This document shows positions 35,401 through 44,373 of a DNA stretch of 64,000 bases, in pieces. The stretch covers positions 3,224,001 through 3,288,000 of the forward strand of contig NZ_CP082301.1 in the NCBI RefSeq assembly GCF_019880305.1, read 5' to 3'. How positions within the stretch are numbered: position 1 is the stretch's first letter; the number at the start of each line of letters is the position of its first letter. The position numbers and the translations under genes were made by a program. The notes beneath the pieces are model-generated. The model ran no database searches and was not told the origin of the DNA. It worked only from the letters and a program-made list of their open reading frames with translations. This stretch comes from Streptomyces decoyicus. GTDB lineage: Bacteria; Actinomycetota; Actinomycetes; Streptomycetales; Streptomycetaceae.

Positions 35401-36078
35401 AGCACACCCGTGCTGCGCTCCGCGCTCGGCTACTCCGGCCGGCTGCTGGAGACCGGCCTGCCGCGCACCGACGCCTTCTTCGCCGCCGACCGTGACGGGA
35501 GGGCGGCCGCGGTCCGCGAGCGTCTGGGCATCGGGCCCGGGAAGAAAGTGGTGCTGTACGCGCCGACCCCGCGCGACGACCTGGCCTACGACGCGGGTCA
35601 TCACCGGCTGCATCTGCCGCTGGACCTGGAGCTGGCCGGGCGGGAGCTGGCGGACGACCATGTCCTGCTGGTCCGCAGCCACCCGCTGGTCGCCGACCGG
35701 CTGCCCGCCCACCACGCCCCCTTCGCCCTCGACGTCTCCGCCCATCCGGACGCCACGGAACTGCTGCTGGCCGCGGACGTCCTGGTCACCGACTACTCGT
35801 CGCTGGCCGCCGACTTCGCCAACACCGGGCGCCCGATGCTCTTTCTGACGCCCGACCTGCCGCACTACCGCGACACCCTGCGCGGCTTCACCCTCGATTT
35901 CGAGGCCCGGGTGCCGGGCCCGCTGCTCACCTCGACCGGTGAACTGATCGATGCGCTGGGCGACTTGGAGGCGATCGCCGCGGCGGGTGCGGATGCGTAT
36001 GCGGATTTCCGGGAAACGTTCTGCCACCGGGACGACGGAGGTGCGGCGGGCCGGGTCGCGGATCTGATGGAGCGGTGA
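32440..36078 (+). CDS. GT2 glycosyltransferase fused to CDP-glycerol glycerophosphotransferase
   Basis: 1212 residues from the ATG at 32440 (a GTG at 32380 would add 20). Domain 1 (1–200) is a GT-A/GT2 transferase: LTVVVPVHRIEGSE, DxD-type FLDADDV at about 108–114. A helical linker and β-sandwich region (about 370–820) follow. The C-terminal part (about 850–1200) is a TagF/TarL-type glycerophosphotransferase: YSSFGGRAYGDSPRAV, QTWHGTPLKRIG near 942, VTDYSSLAADF near 1117. It should build and possibly glycosylate poly(glycerol phosphate) teichoic acid on the inner membrane face. It is probably the key polymerase of this cluster. Confidence 0.92.
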   Translation: MKPRLTVVVPVHRIEGSERNVEECLESVAAQTLTDLDVVMVDDGPPADAGGDATSAAGAPAAPVRRFAERDPRFRIVHHPGGGPAPGCGALRNTGARHAYPHTEYLAFLDADDVLLPRAYEDLVGLLDKSGADLATGNVYRLGAAGRSQSAHHPATRATALRTHVGEDLTLLSDHFARNKVFRRTFWDTHQFAFPEGGLCHDAAVTLPALFLAEAIDVLHEHVCYWRLPEGPDRHRRPDARGVRDRFAAVAGIRRFLADPAHARLSVHQRDYDRAQLTDGLLDLVDALPAAAPECRTAFLDCARDFLSGVDPRLFPTLPVELRMRWYLIRAGRLADLLTLLVHEARNPAGFTVAGPPLRKRAVLPLTPPLELPPGVTRLDRADFPVRARVREAVWQNGVLVLRGYAYIRNLDAAARHSYLRTAVLSCGRRRILLPLRPVPMVEATAESGQELHCYDWSGFELRVDPARLRKGGRWEEGDWTVGVVLASAGVVRAAALHAPETGSGATPCAHELPGDGVRITPRFTDGRLRLSVARPARRLAGHRAAAAGALDLTVTTPGPPLSALRLTHQGSGTVVSFPVETERPAGAGTGPGNGQREAGGAPDGAPGAPPPPLTFRVRLDALAAARPTRDGAPLAILPGHTESWAAEVVLADGGTDPIACDPRLAPVAHPLSHGRELVVAASPAGHLVLHDRTPQPFLDRAMWRADGALLVAGRLPDAAPHATELVLKHGAHAAELAFPTLHDDGRFHGTLPLGALPSLAGPVPLREGRWTLHLREQGAPGSPLDAPVRCAPSLLDGLPAARTVRGKPLTLDRHRHDEALVVAGPALPATDRGPYRRRVLREQHYSLHRSRPLRDTVLYSSFGGRAYGDSPRAVHEELVRRGMDVEHLWAVRDAQTAVPETARAVLVGSAEWHGALAHSRWVVTNTHLPRWFTRRGGQRIIQTWHGTPLKRIGADLAGTLCAGLAHLAPRPRVSRQWSVLLSPNAHSTPVLRSALGYSGRLLETGLPRTDAFFAADRDGRAAAVRERLGIGPGKKVVLYAPTPRDDLAYDAGHHRLHLPLDLELAGRELADDHVLLVRSHPLVADRLPAHHAPFALDVSAHPDATELLLAADVLVTDYSSLAADFANTGRPMLFLTPDLPHYRDTLRGFTLDFEARVPGPLLTSTGELIDALGDLEAIAAAGADAYADFRETFCHRDDGGAAGRVADLMER

Positions 36079-36148
36079 CCGGGACGGGTCCGCCGCAAGG
36101 TAGTGGCGTGCGGATCAACATCGTGCGGCACTCGCGTCGTTACAGCAT

Positions 36149-36174
36149 GTGCAGGCGCCCTTACGGGCCTGCAC
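36149..36174 (+). terminator. hairpin after the glycerophosphotransferase gene
   Basis: GTGCAGGC (36149–36156) pairs with GCCTGCAC (36167–36174) around GCCCTTACGG, about 70 bases past the stop. No T-run. Confidence 0.5.
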
Positions 36175-36310
36175 ACCCCCGAGCCCCGACTCCCGCCCGG
36201 TAACAAGACGGCAAGAGGGCGGGAAAAGCGGAGCGGGGGGTGCAACCGCTCGACGGGATTCGCCCTCTGAACCATCGGAAACAGGTTCGGACCCCGCTCG
36301 CGCCCAAGAG

Positions 36311-37996
36311 ATGCTGTCGACACGAAATGTAGATTCAGTGACTGTGAAAGAAGCCCTCGATCCGCTGACGGGGCCCACCATCACGCCATCCGCACAGGTC
36401 AGCATCGTCGTCATCGCCTTCAACGATGCCGGCCATGTCTGCGAGGCGGTGCGCTCCGCACTCGCGCAGGGGCCCCCTGGCGAAACGGTCACCGAAGTGA
36501 TCGCGGTGAACGACGCCTCCACCGACGGCACCGGCGCCGCCCTGGACGCCCTCGCCCACACCGAACCACGGCTGCGGGTGATCCACCGCGACACGAACAG
36601 CGGCGGCTGCGGCACCCCGCGCAACGACGGCCTGCGCGCCGCCACCGGACAGTTCGTGATGTTCCTCGACAGCGACGACGTGCTGCCCCCGGGCGCGGCC
36701 CGGGCGCTGCTGGCCGCCGCTCTGGAACATGACGCCCCGGTCGCGGCCGGCGCCTGCGTACGCCGTGAGCTGCCCGCGCACCGCGATGTCGCCTGGCAGC
36801 CCGGCCTCTACCGCGAGCCGGCGGTCCACAGCTCCCCCGAGGACAGCCCCCAGCTGGTCCGGGACACTCTGTGCGTCAACAAGCTCTACGAGCGGGCGTT
36901 CCTCTCCGCGCACGGCATCACCTTCCCCGAGGGCCGCTTCACCTACGAGGACTTCGTGTTCACCGCGCGGGTGCTGGCCGCCGCCCCGCGGGTGGTCACG
37001 ATCCCCGACCGCGTCTATGTCTGGCATGTGCGCCGGTCGGCCGCCCGGCAGTCGATCTCGCTGGACCGCAAGGACGTCGCCAACTGGCAGGCGCGGATCG
37101 CGGCGCACCGCGCCAGCGTGCAGATCTTCCAGGACGCCGGGCACAAGGCGCTGGCGCACGCCGCGGGCACCAAGTTCCTCGACCACGATCTGCGGATGTA
37201 CGTCCGCGAGCTGCACACCCGCGGCGCCGACTACCGCACCGAGTGGTGGCGGCTGACCCGTGACTATCTGGCCGGTTTCGACGAGGCCGATCTGCGGGCG
37301 GCGCGCGCCCCGGCCCGCTGGCTGGCCCGGGTGGTGCTGGCCTCGCCGGCCCCGCGGGACCTGGGACGGCTGACCCAGCTGGCGGCCCGGCCCGGCCGGC
37401 TGCTGCCGCCGTACGCGGAGGCCGACGGCCGCGCGGTGTGGTCCAAGGACCTGCCGGAGGTCGAACTGGACGCGATCGGCACCAAGCCGATGCACCGGCT
37501 GCCGGTGACCATAGATGCGGAGCCGTCCGTCAGCAGCCCCGGTGTGCTGCGGCTGCGGGTGCACGATCTGTACGGGCGGCTGGCCGCGGCCGGTCCCGAG
37601 AGCATCGATATCGAGCTGCGGCGCCGCCGGGACGACCGGCGCGGCCCGGTCCACACCGCCACGCTCACCCCGTCCCCGGCCGTCGGCGGTTCGGAGGCCT
37701 GCTGGACCGCCGAGGTCGTGCTGGATCTCGGCGCGCTGGTCGAGCGGGGCGGCCGGCACCGTGCCGACCCCGAGCCATGGGACCTGATGGCGCAGGTCAG
37801 CTGCGTGGACGGGGCCGGTTTCCGGGCCGCGCTGCGGGCCACGGGTCCGGGCCTGCGCCGCCGGGTGCTGCCCAGCCGCCGCCATGCCGTGCTGCTGGTG
37901 CAGCCGTATGCGACGACCGGCGGCGCACTGTCACTGCGGGTCGCCTCGGGCCCGCGCAGCGTATGGCGGATCGCCGCCCGGCGGCTGCGCGGCTGA
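36311..37996 (+). CDS. GT2-family glycosyltransferase with C-terminal β-domain
   Basis: 561 residues from the ATG at 36311; GTG codons at 36338 and 36344 are alternatives since no strong Shine–Dalgarno is seen. The GT-A core has VSIVVIAFNDAGHV, VNDASTDGTGAA, GGCGTPRNDGL and the DxD motif FLDSDDVLPPG near 118. A helical region follows, then a β-sandwich (about 390–560) like that in the other two GT2 proteins here. It is probably a teichoic-acid sugar transferase. Confidence 0.87.
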   Translation: MLSTRNVDSVTVKEALDPLTGPTITPSAQVSIVVIAFNDAGHVCEAVRSALAQGPPGETVTEVIAVNDASTDGTGAALDALAHTEPRLRVIHRDTNSGGCGTPRNDGLRAATGQFVMFLDSDDVLPPGAARALLAAALEHDAPVAAGACVRRELPAHRDVAWQPGLYREPAVHSSPEDSPQLVRDTLCVNKLYERAFLSAHGITFPEGRFTYEDFVFTARVLAAAPRVVTIPDRVYVWHVRRSAARQSISLDRKDVANWQARIAAHRASVQIFQDAGHKALAHAAGTKFLDHDLRMYVRELHTRGADYRTEWWRLTRDYLAGFDEADLRAARAPARWLARVVLASPAPRDLGRLTQLAARPGRLLPPYAEADGRAVWSKDLPEVELDAIGTKPMHRLPVTIDAEPSVSSPGVLRLRVHDLYGRLAAAGPESIDIELRRRRDDRRGPVHTATLTPSPAVGGSEACWTAEVVLDLGALVERGGRHRADPEPWDLMAQVSCVDGAGFRAALRATGPGLRRRVLPSRRHAVLLVQPYATTGGALSLRVASGPRSVWRIAARRLRG

Positions 37997-38048
37997 CCCG
38001 CCCCGGCCCGCCCCCCGCACTCTTCGACCCCGACCTAGGATTGGCGCT

Positions 38049-39017
<969 letters not shown>

Positions 39018-39023
<6 letters not shown>

Positions 39024-39248
39024 GCCGCCCGCCGCGGCCGGTCTGCGGAGGATGAGGCAGGCCTGCGGGGTCGCCCCCCTGCCCTCCTCAGGCTCGCGCA
39101 CCACCCGGGCCCGCACGGCGATCCGGTCCGGCGGCCGGCGCCGGAAGTCGGGCGACACCGGGTGGCCGAACGGCTCCGTCAAGTGCAGTGGCCCGTCCCC
39201 CACTTGGAAGGCGAGCAGCAGATGGCCGCCCTGGGCCGCCCGCGACAT
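39018..39248 (-). pseudogene. C-terminal remnant of a SAM-dependent methyltransferase
   Basis: A 76-codon frame beginning near 39248. GGHLLLAFQVGDGPLHLTEP and GHPVSPDFRRRPPDRI, then VRARVVREPEEG, match the last strands of streptomycete class I methyltransferases. The SAM-binding half is absent, and about eight residues that normally lie between PDRI and VRAR also seem missing. No ribosome-binding site is clear. It is most likely debris between galE and the DUF1876 gene. Confidence 0.6.
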
Positions 39249-39267
39249 GCCCGGGGGCGCGGGTCGG

Positions 39268-39540
39268 TCAGGTCAGCGGGTGCGAGGTCCGGCCCGAGAC
39301 CTCGTCGATCTCGTCGTGTGCCTTGGTCAGCAGCTTCATCGCCAGTTCGTTGAGCGCTCTGGCTCCCGCGACTTCCTCGCCGACCCTCGGCTGGTTCGAG
39401 TCGACGGGGTGGCGGCTGGCGTATCCGTGGGCCCGCACCTCGCTCCCGTCGGGGAGCCGTACGAGGGCGGCCGCGCGGGTTCGGTGGGTGTCCTCCTCGA
39501 ATTCCATGTCGACATGCCATCCGACAGTGGTCTGCAACAT
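39268..39540 (-). CDS. DUF1876 small protein
   Basis: 90 residues from the ATG at 39540, with GGAGGTGA five bases before. It matches the DUF1876 family of actinomycetes: VGWHVDMEFEEDTHRTRAAA, LPDGSEVRAHGYASRHP, VGEEVAGARALNELAMKLL. The α/β fold resembles a dsRNA-binding domain. Function unknown; such genes are often small and stand-alone. A perfect 30-bp palindrome lies just upstream, isolating it from the GT2 gene. Confidence 0.85.
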   Translation of the reverse strand: MLQTTVGWHVDMEFEEDTHRTRAAALVRLPDGSEVRAHGYASRHPVDSNQPRVGEEVAGARALNELAMKLLTKAHDEIDEVSGRTSHPLT

Positions 39541-39569
39541 GACGGTCACCTCCGGAGCCCCTGCTACCA

Positions 39570-39599
39570 GCGTGCGCCTGCCGGCCGGCAGGCGCACGC
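39570..39599 (-). terminator. perfect 30-bp palindrome, likely terminator of the GT2 gene
   Basis: GCGTGCGCCTGCCGG (39570–39584) is followed at once by its exact complement (39585–39599). It lies 12 bases past the GT2 stop and 30 bases before the DUF1876 start. It may also act as a two-fold operator for the latter. Confidence 0.65.
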
Positions 39600-39611
39600 G
39601 GTCCGTCCCGG

Positions 39612-41558
39612 TCAGCCGCGCCGGCGGAGCAGCTGCCGCGCCGGGGAGCCGGCGCCGGGGACGGTGAGGGTCAGCGGTGTCCGCCCGTCGGCCGGACCGC
39701 CGGCCGTCCGGACCGGCAGTTCGCGGCGGAGCGGGCCCGCGGTCACCCGCAGCGCCACCCGCCAGGTGCCCGGGGGGCCGCTGCGCAGCAGGGAGCGCAC
39801 GGTGTAGTGGTCGGCGGCGCCGCGTTCGACGGTGGTGCGCAGTGCCACCGTGCGCGTCGCGTCGTAGAGGATCAGCCGCAGCTCGGCGTCCACGGGGCAG
39901 CCGGGCAGGGTGAGGCGCGCGGTGAGGGTGGCCCGCCCGGAGCGGGTGCAGTCCGCCGCGCCGCGCAGATCGCCGCCGAGCGGGCGGCGTACCCCGTCCG
40001 GGTCCAGGTCGAGGTGGAGATGGCCGTGCGGCCGGGACAGGAAGAGCGCGGCGACGGCGGGTCCTGCCGGGCCCCGGCCGACGATCCGTGGCACGCACTC
40101 CTCCTCCGTGTCGTCCTCGGGGGCCAGCCAGGCCTCACGGCGGAAGGCGGGCCCGTCCGCGCCCTCCGTGCCGTGGGCGGTGACCGCGATCTTGAGGCCC
40201 CATATGCCGCCGGACAGCGGCCCGCCGTCGGCGGCGGTCGCCGGGTCGACGGCGGCCTGCCACGCGCCGTCCGCGTAATGGGCCGGGACACGGTGGGTGG
40301 CGCCGCTGCGGAGCAGCACGATCTCGACGGTGTCGCCGCCGAGCCAGGGAAGGGCGGCGGTGCCCCGCAGATGCAGTACGCCGCCCGCCCAGCGCCGGCG
40401 GACCAGCCGCTGGCGCAGCACCACACGGTCGGTGAGGTCGTAGCAGGCGTCGGGGAGGGCCCGCTGCGGGTCGCGGAAGTACGGGTAGTGGGCGTACACC
40501 CGGCCGTCGCCGTCGATGTGCGGCCGGTCCGGCTCCTGTGCGGTGTCGGCGCGCACGACGGCGGTCAGTTCGTCGTCGAGCCCGGCGCGCAGGCAGTGGG
40601 CGCGCAGCCGCAGCCGGGGCGGCAGGGCGGCCAGCACCCGGTCGGTGAGGTGGCGCGCGACGAGCGGGCGCGCGGCGGCGGCCATCCGCTGCCGGCCGGC
40701 CGCGTCGCGGGCGAGGTAGGCGGCCCCGAAGGGCATGAGTATCTCGCCGTGGAAGTGCCGGACCATCAGGGTGTCGCGCTGCTCGCCGGGCGGGACCTCG
40801 GCCGCGAGACCGTCGAGGACGGTGCCGATGTAGGCGAGGTACTCGCACCAGTCCATGTCCTGACGGCTGGCGTTGCTGTTGTCGTCGCGTCCGTGCAGGT
40901 AGTAGCAGTCGTGATCGGCGAGGACGGAGACGGTCTCGGCGCGCAGCAGGGCGGTGATGCCGAACGGCAGGTCCTCGGCCAGCAGCCGGCCCTCGACGAA
41001 GCGCAGCCCGTGTTTTTCGACGAAGGAGCGGCGGAAGAGCTTGTAGGCGGCCAGGGACCAGTAGACCGGGGAGTCGAAGACCGAGACCTTCTCGCTGGTG
41101 GTGCGCAGCTCGACGGGGGCCGCGCGGCCGTCGGCGCCGACGATCCGGCCGTAGACGATGTCCGAGCCGCATTTCTCGGCCATGCGGGTGAGCCGGAGCA
41201 GGGCCTCGGTGCCGAGCCGGTCGTCGGAGTCGAGGAAGAAGACGTAGTCGCCGGTGGCGCGGTCCAGTCCGGCGTTGCGGGGCTTGCCCGCGCCGCCCGA
41301 GGCCTCCTGGTGCAGCACGGTCAGATTGGGGTGGCGGCGGGCCTGTTCGGCCAGCCATTCCGCGCTGCCGTCGGTGGATCCGTCATCGACCGCGATCACC
41401 TCGATGCGGCGCTGGTCGAGCGTCTGGGCGAAGACGGAGCCGAGGCTGCGGTCGAGGTAGCGCCGGGTGTTGTGCACCGGCACGATCACGGAGACCGTCG
41501 GTGTCATGGTGTCCGGGCCGGCGGGAGCCGCGGCCACGAGATCGTCAGGGGCGGGCAA
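39612..41558 (-). CDS. GT2-family glycosyltransferase with C-terminal β-domains
   Basis: 648 residues from a TTG at 41558, which has GGAGG five bases upstream; the internal ATG at 41507 has none. The GT-A core shows VSVIVPVHNTRRYL, VDDGSTDGSAEW, GGAGKPRNAGLDRA and DxD in FFLDSDD (108–114). A helical region follows (LSVLADHDCYYLHGRDDNSN), then about 280 residues of β-strand repeats. Same architecture as the N-terminal part of the glycerophosphotransferase fusion. It diverges from the YfhO-type gene, so the cluster has at least two transcription units meeting here. Confidence 0.88.
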   Translation of the reverse strand: MPAPDDLVAAAPAGPDTMTPTVSVIVPVHNTRRYLDRSLGSVFAQTLDQRRIEVIAVDDGSTDGSAEWLAEQARRHPNLTVLHQEASGGAGKPRNAGLDRATGDYVFFLDSDDRLGTEALLRLTRMAEKCGSDIVYGRIVGADGRAAPVELRTTSEKVSVFDSPVYWSLAAYKLFRRSFVEKHGLRFVEGRLLAEDLPFGITALLRAETVSVLADHDCYYLHGRDDNSNASRQDMDWCEYLAYIGTVLDGLAAEVPPGEQRDTLMVRHFHGEILMPFGAAYLARDAAGRQRMAAAARPLVARHLTDRVLAALPPRLRLRAHCLRAGLDDELTAVVRADTAQEPDRPHIDGDGRVYAHYPYFRDPQRALPDACYDLTDRVVLRQRLVRRRWAGGVLHLRGTAALPWLGGDTVEIVLLRSGATHRVPAHYADGAWQAAVDPATAADGGPLSGGIWGLKIAVTAHGTEGADGPAFRREAWLAPEDDTEEECVPRIVGRGPAGPAVAALFLSRPHGHLHLDLDPDGVRRPLGGDLRGAADCTRSGRATLTARLTLPGCPVDAELRLILYDATRTVALRTTVERGAADHYTVRSLLRSGPPGTWRVALRVTAGPLRRELPVRTAGGPADGRTPLTLTVPGAGSPARQLLRRRG

Positions 41559-41673
41559 CGTGCCCTCCGTTCTTTACTCAATCCCCCGAATTGCCCGGCG
41601 TCCCAGCCGAGCAAAAGGGACTATTAAGACATATAACGTGGGGTGAACGTTCGCCGATCGTGGAGGAGTGCCG

Positions 41674-44373
41674 GTGGCTCCGACGCCCGCCACCCCACAA
41701 GAGGCGGTCCGGCCCCTGGAGGTTGCCCGGCCCCTTCCCCCGAAGGAACGCCCGCCCGCCGCGCACCGGCCCCGCGGGCGGCCGCCGGCGCCCTGGCTCG
41801 CGGCGGCCCTGTCCATGGGGGCGTACTGCCTCGCCCTCGCCCTGTACGGCAGCTACCCGTTCGGCCCGCGCTCCCGCGCCGTCAACGACCTGGGCAATCA
41901 GTTCGTGCCGTTGCACGCCCGGCTGTGGGACTTGATGCACGGCACCACCAGCGGCGATCTGTTCTTCAACTGGAGCAGCGGCTACGGCGTCCCGTTCCTC
42001 GCCGACTTCTTCACCTATCTGATGAACCCCTTCTCCTGGCTCGTCGGGCTCTTCCCCCGCGCGCTGGCCGACCTCCCCGTCTTCCTGGTCACCCTGCTCA
42101 GCATCGGCCTGGGCACCGCCCTGATGACCGTCTTCCTCGGCCGGCTGCACCAGGGCTCCGGCCTGCTGCGGGCGCTGCTGTCGGCGGGCTACGGGCTGTG
42201 CGCCTGGGTGCTGAACGACGGTTTCGCCGACCCGATGTGGATGTGGGGCCTGGTCGCACTGCCCCTGCTGGGGATCGCCGCGGACTGGTGTCTGCGCCGC
42301 ACCCGTTGGGTGTCCGGCACCCTGCTGGTCGCCCTCGCCTGGGCGGGCAATTTCTATACGGCCGCGATGGCGACCCTGGCGATGGCGCTGGTGCTGGTGC
42401 TGCGGCTGCTGACGGCCTCCCGGGTGACGTGGCGCGACCGGGGGGAGGCGCTGGCCCGCGCCGCCTCGATGGCGCTGACCGGAATCCTGCTCGCCGCCCC
42501 CGTACTGACCGTCACCCTCCAGGCCGGCCGGTCCGCCCAGCCGGCCCCCGCGATGCCCTACGACGACCCGCCGTCGCTGCTCGCCCAGTGGGCCCAGCTG
42601 CTGCCCGGCGGCCCCCCCGGGACCTCGGCCCCCAACATCTCCATCGGGATCCCCGGGCTGCTGCTGGTGGCCGTCTTCCCGTTCGTGCGCGCCCTGCCGC
42701 TGCGGGTGCGCCTCGGCTGGTACGGCCTGGCGGCGGGCGTCGCCGCCTCGTTCACCTGGGAGCCGACGATCCTGCTGTGGCACGGTTTCGCCCTGCCCAA
42801 CGGCAGCCTCTACCGCGCCGCCTTCGTCCTCAGCGGCATCCTCGTGATGATCTCCTGGCTCGCGCTGGCACACCACCCGCGGCCCCGCGAACTGGCCGCG
42901 GGCGCGGCGCTGGTCGCGCTGCTCGCCTGGCTCTGCCGCGACCAGCCCGCGGTCGGCACCACCACCTGGATCCTGGTGGCCGGCGGCGGCGCGGTGACCC
43001 TCCTGGGGCTGGCCGCGCTCACCGCGCCGCACACCTCCCGCACCCGGGCCGCCGTCACCGCCGCGCTGACCTGCACCGTCCTGCTCGGCTCGGCGTACAC
43101 CGCGCTGTCCGTGACCGCGGTACGGGACGGGATCGACTGGTTCCAGCCCAAGATCACGCTGTCCGGGCCCTCGCTCGCGGCGCGGGACGGGCTGCTCGCC
43201 CGCGCCGACTGGCCGCGCTCCCGCACCGATCCGGGCCCGCACGAGTTCGCCGACAACGACCCGCTGCTGCTCGGCGGCGAGGGCGGCTCGTACTACAGCA
43301 GCTTCGTGCCCGCGGCCACCGCCCGCACCCTCCAAGGCCTGGGCGCCGGCTGGTACATGAAGGGCCGTCATACGCTCAGCTTCGAGGACCCGGCGGGCCG
43401 GGCGCTCATGGGCGTCAGCAGCTCCCTGTCCCCGGTGCCGCAGCGCCGCGCCCTGTCCGTCCCCCGTCCGGCGCGCCCGGCTCCCCTCCTGACCGTACGC
43501 CCCACGCTGCCGCCCGCCGTCGGCGCGGAGACCGTCTTCGCCCGCCAGGAGCGGGTGCTGGGAGCCGCCGTGTACGAGGTGCCGGCCCTGACGCCCGCCG
43601 CGGGCGCGGCCCCGGTGCCCGACCGTGACGGCTGGCTGCTGCCCGCGGCGCGGCGGCCGGGGACGGACCCGGACAGCGCGGGGACCACCTTCACGGCGCA
43701 CTGCACCCCGGGCAGCACCGCCCTCTGGTACGCGCCCTGGTTCTCCGGTGAGGTCAGCGGCCTGGGCGGGCGCTCCACGGGCATCGGCAACCATGACGTC
43801 ACCGCCAATCCGCTGCGGCCCCTGGGCCCGGTGCCCGCGGACGGCACGGTGTCGGTGCGCTTCCTCGGCAAGGGCCCGCAGCACGTCCCCCGGCAGGCGC
43901 TCGGTTGTCTGTCCGGGCGCAAGCTGACGGCGGCGGTGAACGCGCTGCGGGCCCGGGGCCCGGTGGCACTGACCGCCGGCGGCCACCGGCTGACGGCCCG
44001 GCTGCACCCGGGCAGCAGGGGCAGCGCGGTGCTGGCGCTGCCGGCCGTGCCGGGGTGGGGCTGTTCGGTGGACGGCGGGCCGCGGCAGGCACCGGACTCG
44101 TTCGGCGGTCTGCTCGCCGTTCCGCTGGGCCCGGGGGCCGGGCGGCTGTCGTGCTCCTACCTGCCGCCGGGCCTGCAGACGGGGCTTGCGGGGAGCGTCG
44201 CGGCGGCGCTCGTGGTCGCCGCGGTGGCCGTCTCCGGCGCCGTGCGCGGCCGGCGGCGCGTCCGCCACCACCCCGCCCTGCACCCGGCGACCGCCCCGCC
44301 GATGTGCCGAATCACCCCTCAGGGGCCGGTGTCCGAGCCGCCCCCCGGCCCCGGCGAAAAGGGCTGCTCATGA
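41674..44373 (+). CDS. YfhO-family multi-pass membrane protein
   Basis: 899 residues from the GTG at 41674, five bases after GGAGGAG; a GTG at 41668 lies inside that site. About 12 membrane segments from residue 45 on; the early extracytoplasmic loop NDLGNQFVPLHARLWDLMHG and SGYGVPFLADFFTYLMNPFSW are YfhO signatures. A large extracytoplasmic region follows near the C-terminus and a final membrane segment. In Bacillus YfhO works with CsbB (GtrB-like) and GtrA to glycosylate lipoteichoic acid outside the membrane. The next two genes here are exactly those partners. Confidence 0.9.
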   Translation: MAPTPATPQEAVRPLEVARPLPPKERPPAAHRPRGRPPAPWLAAALSMGAYCLALALYGSYPFGPRSRAVNDLGNQFVPLHARLWDLMHGTTSGDLFFNWSSGYGVPFLADFFTYLMNPFSWLVGLFPRALADLPVFLVTLLSIGLGTALMTVFLGRLHQGSGLLRALLSAGYGLCAWVLNDGFADPMWMWGLVALPLLGIAADWCLRRTRWVSGTLLVALAWAGNFYTAAMATLAMALVLVLRLLTASRVTWRDRGEALARAASMALTGILLAAPVLTVTLQAGRSAQPAPAMPYDDPPSLLAQWAQLLPGGPPGTSAPNISIGIPGLLLVAVFPFVRALPLRVRLGWYGLAAGVAASFTWEPTILLWHGFALPNGSLYRAAFVLSGILVMISWLALAHHPRPRELAAGAALVALLAWLCRDQPAVGTTTWILVAGGGAVTLLGLAALTAPHTSRTRAAVTAALTCTVLLGSAYTALSVTAVRDGIDWFQPKITLSGPSLAARDGLLARADWPRSRTDPGPHEFADNDPLLLGGEGGSYYSSFVPAATARTLQGLGAGWYMKGRHTLSFEDPAGRALMGVSSSLSPVPQRRALSVPRPARPAPLLTVRPTLPPAVGAETVFARQERVLGAAVYEVPALTPAAGAAPVPDRDGWLLPAARRPGTDPDSAGTTFTAHCTPGSTALWYAPWFSGEVSGLGGRSTGIGNHDVTANPLRPLGPVPADGTVSVRFLGKGPQHVPRQALGCLSGRKLTAAVNALRARGPVALTAGGHRLTARLHPGSRGSAVLALPAVPGWGCSVDGGPRQAPDSFGGLLAVPLGPGAGRLSCSYLPPGLQTGLAGSVAAALVVAAVAVSGAVRGRRRVRHHPALHPATAPPMCRITPQGPVSEPPPGPGEKGCS

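Noticed and set aside
32344..36027. A 1227-codon open frame antisense to the glycerophosphotransferase fusion
   Set aside because: Same shadow effect; composition is H/R/Q/G-rich without any domain.
41578..44283. A 901-codon frame antisense to the YfhO gene
   Set aside because: GC-driven shadow; the plus-strand gene has clear membrane segments and family motifs.
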